11,809 nucleotides of DNA. Source: JAKZSU01 sp047517485 (GTDB taxonomy: Bacteria > Pseudomonadota > Alphaproteobacteria > UBA7887). The notes under the pieces were generated by a model. It made no database searches, was not told the DNA's origin, and saw only the letters and a list, made by a program, of their open reading frames with translations. The position numbers were made by a program, and so were the translations under genes. Shown piece after piece: positions 1 through 5,165 of the stretch; positions within the stretch are counted from its first letter, which is position 1; each line of letters begins with the position of its first letter. Location: the NCBI GenBank assembly GCA_047517485.1, contig JAKZSU010000089.1:1-11809 (forward strand). Reading direction: 5' to 3'.

Positions 1-16
1 GACGCGACCGACCGGC

Positions 17-69
17 GCCCTGTGGACAAGTGGACAGCCGCTCCGCGCCCGACCACTTCCCCACAGGGC
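17..69. repeat. Imperfect 17-bp inverted repeat (hairpin)
   Basis: The arms 17-33 and 53-69 pair at 15 of 17 positions around a 19-nt loop; the mismatches are at 26/60 and 27/59. The arms carry CCCTGTGG and CCACAGGG. The structure could act as a transcription terminator for a plus-strand gene lying left of the window, or be part of an insertion-sequence end. No T-tract follows, so the terminator role is uncertain. Confidence 0.45.
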
Positions 70-87
70 CAGCAACCGCAACAGAAG

Positions 88-123
88 CGGTCAACTCATA
101 TGGTACATAAACCGGTCAACTCA
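88..123. repeat. 11-bp direct repeat pair
   Basis: The word CGGTCAACTCA occurs at 88-98 and again at 113-123, a 25-bp period. Paired short direct repeats at this spacing can be transposase-binding sites near an insertion-sequence end, or a regulator operator. No adjacent gene in the window decides between these. Confidence 0.4.
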
Positions 124-219
124 GAATGTTCTCGACAGATCCGTGTCATGGGAACTCCGCGTTACTCCTGACGAAGCCGCTTCCTACGCTGCAAATTATC
201 AGGCTAAGGAGACACTAGG

Positions 220-1452
220 TTAAGAGGCCTTATTGCCTTCCGCGATAAGCTGATCGAGATAAGCCAGCGCTTGGTCGCGATCGGCCTGGTAGTCGCCGTC
301 TTGCCACCATTGCTCGACGCGGGCGAGCACTTCGCCGACGCGTTCGCCGGCGGGAATGCCGCGGGCCAGGACGTCGCGGCCCTTGATCGGCAGCGTCACC
401 GGCTGCCACGACTTGACGGTCTCAAATGATGACTCGAGCCAGGCGCCGGCGCCTTGGTCAGCGGCGGCTAGCAGGAGGAGGTCGGATACCGTTTCCGGGC
501 CGATGCGATAGAGCAGGCGACGCAATGCAACGCGGTCGATATCTGGGCCGACAGTGTGAGGCGAGGCCACTAGGGCTTCTAATCGTCGCGCTTCCACGTT
601 CGATAAGCGCAGGCGCTCGATCAGGGCCGCGACATCGTCGGCGACGATCGCCGCCAGCCGCGGGATCGGATCGCCCGTCTCCGCCTCCAGCGCGATCATT
701 GCCGCGAGCCGGCGCAGCCGGTCGTCGCGGGGCGCGGCGATGATATGCCTGGTTACGTCGAGCTCGTCCATCAGGGCGAGCGCCGGTAGTGGATCGGGGG
801 CGGCGAGCAGTTTTAGCAGCTCGTTTCGCACCCGCTCGCCCGACAGGGTCACCAGCATTGGCGCATTCTCGCGGCAGGCCGCGACAGCCTCGTCGTCATG
901 TGGCGGTTGTCCGACCCAGGCGGTGAAGCGGAAGAAACGCAGCAGGCGGAGGACGTCTTCCGCGATGCGCTGTTTTGCGTCACCGACAAAGCGGACGCGG
1001 CCGGACTCCAAGTCGGCGCGGCCGTCGAACGGGTCGTAGAAGGTGCCGTCGGGGTCGCAGAACATCGCGTTGAAGGTGAAGTCGCGGCGCGCGGCGTCGG
1101 CGATCCAATCGTCGGTGAAGGCGACCGTGGCGTGGCGGCCATCGGTTTCGACGTCGCGCCGAAGCGTGGTGATCTCGAACGGTTGTTTCTCGGCGACCGC
1201 GGTGACCGTGCCGTGGGCGATGCCGGTGGGCACTGCCTTGAGACCGGCGCGCTCCAGCTTCTCGATCACCGCTTGGGGCTCGTCGGTGGTGGCGAGATCG
1301 ATGTCCTTGACCGCGCGCCCGAGCACCGCGTCGCGCACGCAGCCGCCGACAAAGCGCGCGACGGCGCCGTCGGCGGTGAGCGCGGCGAGCACCGCGCGGG
1401 TCGCCGTCGCGGTCATCCAGTCTTGCGCCTCGATGTGGCCGTCGGGAGTCAC
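220..1452 (-). CDS. cca: CCA tRNA nucleotidyltransferase (class II polymerase beta superfamily)
   Basis: This 410-aa cytoplasmic enzyme adds or repairs the 3'-terminal CCA of tRNAs using CTP and ATP. The N-terminal nucleotidyltransferase head shows GGCVRD at residues 36-41, the metal-binding DID at 50-52, the flexible-loop/RRD region near 93-100, RRDFTFNA at 122-129 and the class II signature RIAEDVLRLLRFFRF at 162-176. The remainder is the helical tRNA-binding body. I chose the GTG start at 1452 because it overlaps the upstream DUF6111 stop as GTGA, implying translational coupling, and because the QxWM segment just downstream, as I recall, is conserved in alphaproteobacterial homologues. An internal ATG at 1416 would remove that segment. 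The frame is open to 1935, but that part lies inside DUF6111 and the Nudix gene. From sequence alone a poly(A) polymerase of the same superfamily cannot be excluded, but size and context favour the CCA enzyme. It is the last gene of its operon. Confidence 0.93.
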   Translation of the reverse strand: MTPDGHIEAQDWMTATATRAVLAALTADGAVARFVGGCVRDAVLGRAVKDIDLATTDEPQAVIEKLERAGLKAVPTGIAHGTVTAVAEKQPFEITTLRRDVETDGRHATVAFTDDWIADAARRDFTFNAMFCDPDGTFYDPFDGRADLESGRVRFVGDAKQRIAEDVLRLLRFFRFTAWVGQPPHDDEAVAACRENAPMLVTLSGERVRNELLKLLAAPDPLPALALMDELDVTRHIIAAPRDDRLRRLAAMIALEAETGDPIPRLAAIVADDVAALIERLRLSNVEARRLEALVASPHTVGPDIDRVALRRLLYRIGPETVSDLLLLAAADQGAGAWLESSFETVKSWQPVTLPIKGRDVLARGIPAGERVGEVLARVEQWWQDGDYQADRDQALAYLDQLIAEGNKAS

Positions 1453-1724
1453 CGGTCGGTGTGGCTCGGCACGATCTTGCCGTCCTCGTAGCGCGGCGGC
1501 ACATAGTTGCCGCCGGGCGGCTCGCCGCCGGTCAGTCCGACAAAAGCGAGGCTGGCGATCGCCATAACCAGGCCGCCGGAGACCAGCCATACCCATGGCC
1601 CCTCGCGAAGATCGAGTCCGGGCAAGCCTTGCGCCACCGCCCGGCGATGACGCCAAAAGCGCCAGGCGAGGAACAGCAGGACCGGCAGGATGACCAATAG
1701 GAGACGCAAGAGGATGAGCCTCAC
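1449..1724 (-). CDS. DUF6111 family small membrane protein
   Basis: This 91-aa protein has two predicted membrane segments, residues about 2-21 (Leu-rich) and 47-65, with a basic WRFWRHRR stretch just after the first. A Pro/Gly-rich tail ends in PPRYEDGKIVPSH, which I recognise as the conserved end of DUF6111. The family's function is not known; it is habitually found next to cca and a Nudix CoA pyrophosphatase in Alphaproteobacteria. The start is GTG at 1724, overlapping the Nudix TGA as GTGA, with a good Shine-Dalgarno (GAGGAG) eight bases upstream inside the Nudix gene. The 3' end overlaps the cca start in the same way, so the three genes are translated as a coupled unit. Confidence 0.87.
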   Translation of the reverse strand: MRLILLRLLLVILPVLLFLAWRFWRHRRAVAQGLPGLDLREGPWVWLVSGGLVMAIASLAFVGLTGGEPPGGNYVPPRYEDGKIVPSHTDR

Positions 1725-2362
1725 GACGGTTGCTCCTCGCTGTCGGGCTCACCCAGCACTTCCTGCAAATTGACCAGGATGCGCGCGGTGGCGCCCCAGA
1801 TGTAGCGGTCCTGATAGGGCAGAACGTAGAATTCGCGGCGCCGTCCGTGCCACACCGCGGTCCGCCGCTGGTGGTTGGCGGGATCAAGCACGAAAGACAG
1901 CGGCACCTCGAACGTCTCCGCCACCTCGAAGGCATCGAGTTCGAGCGCGGCGATATTCAACTCAGACCCGATCAGACCGACCACGGGCACCACGCGAAAG
2001 CCGGTCCCGGTCATGCAGGTATCGAGACACCCGACCACCTCGACGCGATCGCGCGCCAAGCCGATCTCTTCCTCGGCCTCGCGCAACGCGGTGTCGATCG
2101 AATCGCGGTCGTGCGCCTCGGCTCGCCCGCCGGGGAAACTGATCTGTCCCGCGTGATCGCGCAGATGATCGGTGCGCTGGGTGAGCAGGACGGTCATGCC
2201 CGCCGGGCGCTCGATCAAGGGGACCAGCACCGCGGCCTCGGTCGATCCGGCGACCGCATCCGGTGCCATGTCGGGATGGTGCCCGGATTCATGGCTGAGT
2301 GACGCCGGGATCAGGCGATCGGCGGTTCGCCGCTTCACTCGCGTGGTAACCAGATCGCGCAT
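1721..2362 (-). CDS. Nudix hydrolase, CoA pyrophosphatase type
   Basis: This 213-aa protein is a member of the CoA-pyrophosphatase branch of Nudix hydrolases, which cleave CoA and derivatives to 4'-phosphopantetheine and 3',5'-ADP. The branch-specific UPF0035 signature is clear at residues 59-80 (LLTQRTDHLRDH followed by AGQISFPGG). The Nudix box spans about 78-102 and ends in REAEEEIGL, with E98 and E99 as likely metal ligands. The first half of the box has the spacing and Asp typical of this branch, not the canonical GX5E. The start chosen is ATG 2362, directly adjoining the palindromic element at 2363-2628. The frame stays open back to 2572, but those residues are translated repeat sequence and are not part of the family. 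The only ribosome site in view, AAGGAAAG about ten bases upstream, lies inside the repeat. The gene overlaps DUF6111 by four bases. Substrate preference cannot be read from sequence. Confidence 0.92.
   Translation of the reverse strand: MRDLVTTRVKRRTADRLIPASLSHESGHHPDMAPDAVAGSTEAAVLVPLIERPAGMTVLLTQRTDHLRDHAGQISFPGGRAEAHDRDSIDTALREAEEEIGLARDRVEVVGCLDTCMTGTGFRVVPVVGLIGSELNIAALELDAFEVAETFEVPLSFVLDPANHQRRTAVWHGRRREFYVLPYQDRYIWGATARILVNLQEVLGEPDSEEQPS
1733..1738 (-). promoter_or_regulatory. Ribosome binding site for the DUF6111 gene
   Basis: GAGGAG on the minus strand ends eight bases before the GTG at 1724. It supports GTG as the true start of this small gene, inside the end of the Nudix coding region. 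Confidence 0.6.
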
Positions 2363-2387
2363 TAGAGCACGTCTTTCCTTGATGGAA
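2363..2387. repeat. Left terminal inverted repeat of the palindromic element
   Basis: This 25-bp arm is the exact reverse complement of 2604-2628. It abuts the first codon of the Nudix gene. Confidence 0.9.
2373..2380 (-). promoter_or_regulatory. Purine-rich ribosome binding site supplied by the repeat element
   Basis: AAGGAAAG on the minus strand lies in the left terminal arm of the palindromic element, ten bases before the Nudix ATG at 2362. The core AGGA is 13 bases away, a long spacing, so initiation may be weaker than average. The identical sequence occurs in inverted form in the other arm (2611-2618), and pairing of the arms in mRNA would hide this site. Confidence 0.4.
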
Positions 2388-2396
2388 TCGGTTTGA

Positions 2397-2492
2397 CCGC
2401 GATCCCGCATCCCGTGGCTAGGCGCGCGGCGCCGCGCGATGTGGGTGCGCACGCTAAGCCGCGCAACGACGCCACGGGATGCGGGATCGCGG
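2397..2492. repeat. Inner 22-bp perfect inverted repeat
   Basis: The arms 2397-2418 and 2471-2492 are exact reverse complements across a 52-bp GC-rich centre. Together with the outer arms this makes a nested stem able to fold in RNA, or extrude in DNA, in the middle of the operon. It could attenuate transcription or stabilise the upstream mRNA, as REP/BIME-type elements do; that role is inferred. Confidence 0.8.
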
Positions 2493-2603
2493 CCTTCGGT
2501 GGGGCATATTCGCTTTTCGCGCAGCTGGCGACCCTCGGCCGATGCGCCGCATCGCCCTTCGCGCCGCGCCACCTCGAAAAGCCAATCTGTCCCATCAAAC
2601 AGT

Positions 2604-2628
2604 TTCCATCAAGGAAAGACGTGCTCTA
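2604..2628. repeat. Right terminal inverted repeat of the palindromic element
   Basis: This 25-bp arm is the exact reverse complement of 2363-2387. Its last three bases (CTA on the plus strand) are the TAG stop codon of the DUF1285 gene. Confidence 0.9.
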
Positions 2629-3150
2629 GCCGTTCCCGAAGGGGAAAAACACACCGCCGCTCCAGACGCCCAGCCTATCGGTCTCGGGATCCTCGACGGC
2701 GAGCTCGACCAGATCGTAGAACACCGCGCGCGCGATCAGGCCGTCCAGTCCGGAGCGAAACCGCACGTAGGGCGAGGGCTCCTCGGTCACCGCATCGATG
2801 GTCACCCGGATCGGCGCCGCGGGCCCGGCCACGATCTCTTCGTCGAGATTGGAGCGAAAGGTCAGGGTTTGGTCGCGACCCTGACCCTCCACCGTCATCG
2901 CCACCGCGACGAAAGGCGCGTCATCGACTTTGATGCGCGCTTTCTCGACCGGGGTCTCGAGCCAATAATCGCCGTCCTCGTCGCGTTTGAGAACCGAGGC
3001 GAACAGCTTCACCAGCGGTTTGCGACCGATCGGCGAACCATGGTAGAACCACGTCCCATCGCGACCGATACGAATGTCGATATCGCCGCATAGAAACGGG
3101 CCGCCAGGCGACGACTGGCCCGGCCCTTCCGGGCGACCGGCAGAAAGCAT
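2626..3150 (-). CDS. DUF1285 domain-containing protein
   Basis: This 174-aa soluble protein matches the DUF1285 family throughout: CGDIDIRI at residues 21-28, the hallmark DGTWFYHGSPIGRKPLVKLF at 31-50, then DEDGDYWLETPVEK (57-70) and a C-terminal GVWSGGVFFPFG (161-172). The family fold is known structurally, but no biochemical role is established; no signal or membrane segment is seen. I chose ATG 3150 because GGAG lies six bases upstream. Alternatives are ATG 3177, which adds nine residues with a poorly spaced AGGG, and GTG 3201. The TAG stop is made of the terminal bases of the palindromic element, and the protein still ends where the family normally ends. It is the first gene of the minus-strand operon and diverges from moxR. 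Confidence 0.9.
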   Translation of the reverse strand: MLSAGRPEGPGQSSPGGPFLCGDIDIRIGRDGTWFYHGSPIGRKPLVKLFASVLKRDEDGDYWLETPVEKARIKVDDAPFVAVAMTVEGQGRDQTLTFRSNLDEEIVAGPAAPIRVTIDAVTEEPSPYVRFRSGLDGLIARAVFYDLVELAVEDPETDRLGVWSGGVFFPFGNG

Positions 3151-3215
3151 CGGTAACTCCAACGGTTTCGACTTCATCGACCCTAGGTTAAACCAAAGCA
3201 CGGGCTTGATACAGA
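3151..3215. promoter_or_regulatory. Divergent intergenic region between DUF1285 and moxR
   Basis: This 65-bp stretch, AT-richer than its surroundings, must hold the start signals for both operons unless transcription comes from elsewhere. It contains a 9-bp odd-centred palindrome GGTTAAACC (3186-3194) preceded by CCTAGG, which could be an operator or part of overlapping promoters. I see no clear -35/-10 pair on either strand. The moxR ATG has no strong Shine-Dalgarno, so a leaderless or short-leader transcript is possible. Confidence 0.4.
3157..3160 (-). promoter_or_regulatory. Ribosome binding site deciding the DUF1285 start
   Basis: GGAG on the minus strand stands six bases before ATG 3150. 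Neither of the two upstream in-frame starts (3177, 3201) has an equally well placed site. Confidence 0.5.
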
Positions 3216-4232
3216 ATGACCGACACCGCCACCAGTCCCGCCCCTCTCGAGTCGGAATCCCGCCTGATCGAGCAGATCGAGGCGGTCGGCGAAAAAATGG
3301 CCCTGGTTCGGCGCCATATCGGCGAATTGATATACGGCCAGCAAGAGGTTGTCGATGAAACGCTGGTCACTTTGCTGTCGGGCGGCCACGCGCTGCTGGT
3401 CGGCGTGCCGGGCCTCGCCAAGACCCGGCTCACCGAAACCCTGGGCACGGTGCTCGGGATGTCGGAGAAGCGGGTTCAGTTCACCCCCGACCTGATGCCG
3501 GCGGATATCATCGGCTCGGAAGTGTTGGAAGAGGCGGAGAGCGGGCGGCGCAGTTTCCGCTTCATCAAGGGTCCGGTGTTCTGTCAATTGCTGATGGCGG
3601 ACGAAATCAATCGCGCCAGTCCGCGCACTCAGTCGGCGCTGCTCCAAGCGATGCAGGAGCATGAAGTCTCGGTCGCCGGCGTGCGCCACGCGCTGCCGCA
3701 TCCGTTCCACGTGATCGCGACGCAAAACCCGCTCGAGCAAGAGGGCACCTACCCGCTGCCCGAGGCGCAACTCGATCGCTTCCTAATGCAGGTGAATGTC
3801 GACTATCCGGCGATCGACGCGGAACGCGAAATGATGCTGGCGACCACCGGCGCCGATAGCGCGGTGGCGCGCCCGGCGATAACCGCGGACGATCTGATCG
3901 AGGCCCAGCGCCTGGTCCGCACCTTGCCGGTCGGCGAGACCATTGTCGATGCGATCCTGACGCTGGTGCGCTCGGGTCGGCCCGATCACAGCGAAATCGA
4001 GATGGTCCGCGACAGTGTGTCGTGGGGGCCGGGCCCGCGCGCCAGCCAGGCGTTGATGCTGGCCAGCCGCGCCCGCGCGATTCTCGACGGCCGCCTGTCG
4101 CCGTCGATCGACGACATCATCGCGCTGGCGCCGCCGGTGCTGCGCCACCGCATGGATATCAGCTTCGCGGCCCGCGCCGAGGGCGTCACCCTCGACGAGG
4201 TGATCGCGCGCATGTGCGAGCCGTTGGCCTAA
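3216..4232 (+). CDS. moxR: MoxR family AAA+ ATPase
   Basis: This 338-aa cytoplasmic AAA+ ATPase of the MoxR type (AAA_3) has Walker A GVPGLAKT at residues 63-70, Walker B LLMADE at 125-130 followed by the typical INRASPRTQSALLQAMQE, sensor 1 ATQNP at 168-172 and PEAQLDRF at 182-189. A C-terminal lid (AAA_lid) follows. MoxR proteins act as chaperone-like ATPases together with VWA/DUF58 partners, which here are encoded immediately downstream. The ATG at 3216 gives the usual family length and N-terminal helix. It is the first gene of a four-gene operon and is followed 20 bp later by DUF58. The client of the complex cannot be told from the sequence. Confidence 0.95.
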   Translation: MTDTATSPAPLESESRLIEQIEAVGEKMALVRRHIGELIYGQQEVVDETLVTLLSGGHALLVGVPGLAKTRLTETLGTVLGMSEKRVQFTPDLMPADIIGSEVLEEAESGRRSFRFIKGPVFCQLLMADEINRASPRTQSALLQAMQEHEVSVAGVRHALPHPFHVIATQNPLEQEGTYPLPEAQLDRFLMQVNVDYPAIDAEREMMLATTGADSAVARPAITADDLIEAQRLVRTLPVGETIVDAILTLVRSGRPDHSEIEMVRDSVSWGPGPRASQALMLASRARAILDGRLSPSIDDIIALAPPVLRHRMDISFAARAEGVTLDEVIARMCEPLA

Positions 4233-4252
4233 CCGGAATTCTGGTCGGAATC

Positions 4253-5158
4253 ATGAGCCCAGCAAAAACGGCTCTCGATCTCAGACAGCGCGCGGAAGAG
4301 ACCGCCGCAACGCTCCCCGCTTTGCTGGTCGCCGCGTTGCGCATCGCGGCGACCGTGCAACAAGGGGTTCATGGCCGGCGTCAACCGGGCAGCGGCGAGA
4401 CCTTCTGGCAATTTCGCCGTTATCAGCCGGGCGATCCGGCCTCCGTCATCGATTGGCGCCAATCGGCCAAATCGGTGCCGCTTTATGTGCGCCAACAGGA
4501 ATGGGAAGCCTCGCAAAGCGTCTGGCTGTGGTGCGACACCTCGGCGTCTATGGACTACAGCTCGGCCGGGGTCGCCGACACCAAGGCGCGGCGGGCGAAG
4601 ATCCTGCTGCTCGCGATCGCGGCCCTGTTGCTGCGCGCCGGCGAGCAAGTGGCGATGATCGGCCATGGCCGACGGCCGGCGCATGGCACCGCCGCGCTCA
4701 GCCGGTTCGCCGAGACCTTGTTGCGCGAGCCCGCCGCCAACGGTGAAGGGGCGAGCGGACTGCCGCCGCGCGAATCGCTACCGCGCCATGCCCAGGTGGT
4801 CCTGATCGGCGACTTTCTCGATCCCACCGACTCGGTTCACGGCGCGGTCAAATGGTTGACCGGCGGCGCGGTCTCGGGTCATTTGCTGCAGGTGCTCGAC
4901 CCGGCGGAAGAGACGCTGCCGTTTACCGGGCGGGCGCGCTTCGCCGGACTCGAGGGCGAGGAGACCGCGCTGATCGGCAGGATCGAGTCGGTGCGCGAGG
5001 AGTATCACCGACGCCTCGCCGCCCAACGCGCCGCGTTGACCGCGATCACGCGGTGCAACGGCTGGACCTTTCTCACCTATCGCACCGACCGGCCGCCGGA
5101 ATCGGCGCTGTTGGCGCTCTATCTCGCGCTGTCCGAACAATCGGGATTAAAGCGATGA
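4253..5158 (+). CDS. DUF58 domain-containing protein (VWA-like MoxR partner)
   Basis: This 301-aa soluble protein shows the DUF58 hallmark FRRYQPGDPASVIDWRQSAK at residues 54-73 and a VWA-type metal-ion site DTSASM at 95-100, followed by Rossmann-like strands (VVLIGDFLD near 180-190). Family members lie next to MoxR ATPases and are thought to link the ATPase to its client. The start ATG 4253 is chosen because it follows the moxR stop by 20 bp and gives the normal family N terminus; the longer frame from 4022 overlaps moxR heavily. The Shine-Dalgarno is weak (GGAA very close to the ATG), suggesting coupling to moxR translation. The stop is seven bases before the next ATG. No membrane segment is evident. 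Confidence 0.93.
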   Translation: MSPAKTALDLRQRAEETAATLPALLVAALRIAATVQQGVHGRRQPGSGETFWQFRRYQPGDPASVIDWRQSAKSVPLYVRQQEWEASQSVWLWCDTSASMDYSSAGVADTKARRAKILLLAIAALLLRAGEQVAMIGHGRRPAHGTAALSRFAETLLREPAANGEGASGLPPRESLPRHAQVVLIGDFLDPTDSVHGAVKWLTGGAVSGHLLQVLDPAEETLPFTGRARFAGLEGEETALIGRIESVREEYHRRLAAQRAALTAITRCNGWTFLTYRTDRPPESALLALYLALSEQSGLKR

Positions 5159-5160
5159 GG
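5157..5160 (+). promoter_or_regulatory. Ribosome binding site for the DUF4159 protein
   Basis: GAGG overlapping the DUF58 TGA stands five bases before ATG 5166. It supports this start and close translational linkage of the two genes. Confidence 0.55.
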
Positions 5161-5165
5161 CGCTG

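Larger units (their letters stand above)
1..219. other. Gene-poor end region with repeats, possible mobile-element remnant
   Basis: No convincing gene lies here. The stretch is visibly less GC-rich from about base 70 onward than the rest of the window. It contains a 17-bp inverted repeat (17-33 with 53-69, two mismatches) and an 11-bp direct repeat (CGGTCAACTCA at 88-98 and 113-123). Plus-strand frame 2 stays open from base 2 to a TAA at 221-223. Its last 26 codons, from a GTG at 143, read like protein (including RVTPDEAASYAANYQ), but no ribosome site or homologue is evident. The stop codon of the CCA enzyme, on the opposite strand, overlaps this TAA. Taken together this resembles the worn end of an insertion sequence or a truncated gene, which is an inference from composition and repeats only. 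Confidence 0.3.
2363..2628. mobile_element. 266-bp palindromic interspersed repeat (MITE-like) inside the operon
   Basis: Both ends carry a perfect 25-bp terminal inverted repeat, 2363-2387 and 2604-2628, beginning TAGAGCACG. Inside is a second perfect 22-bp inverted repeat, 2397-2418 with 2471-2492, plus a small CGATGC/GCATCG palindrome near 2538-2552. No transposase is encoded. Short open frames run through it on both strands and end in the same residues (SRKDVL) because the arms are inverted copies; they are not real genes. The outermost TA on each side fits a TA target duplication, as in MITEs mobilised by IS630/Tc1-mariner transposases; this is an inference. A related, diverged copy lies at 11663-11809. 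The element separates DUF1285 from the Nudix gene without disrupting either. Confidence 0.82.

Noticed and set aside
21..29. TGTGGACAA, one mismatch from a DnaA box
   Set aside because: It is a single imperfect site inside an inverted repeat, with no cluster of boxes, no AT-rich unwinding region and no dnaA or parA nearby; it does not support an origin.
1453..1935. Longer start for the CCA enzyme
   Set aside because: This portion overlaps DUF6111 and the Nudix gene out of frame and has the Arg/Ser/Pro composition of a shadow frame; the catalytic head begins after GTG 1452.
2363..2492. Palindromic element as a riboswitch or plain intrinsic terminator
   Set aside because: The nested perfect arms, the absence of a T-tract and the homologous copy at another locus fit a dispersed repeat better than a gene-specific regulator.
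2363..2572. N-terminal extension of the Nudix frame to an ATG at 2572
   Set aside because: The extra 70 residues are translated repeat element, low in family resemblance and rich in Arg; the UPF0035/Nudix domain is complete without them.
2362..2629. Two 78-codon frames, one on each strand, ending in the same SRKDVL residues
   Set aside because: They lie within the palindromic element, and the shared ending simply reflects the inverted terminal repeats. No ribosome site or independent protein signature is visible.
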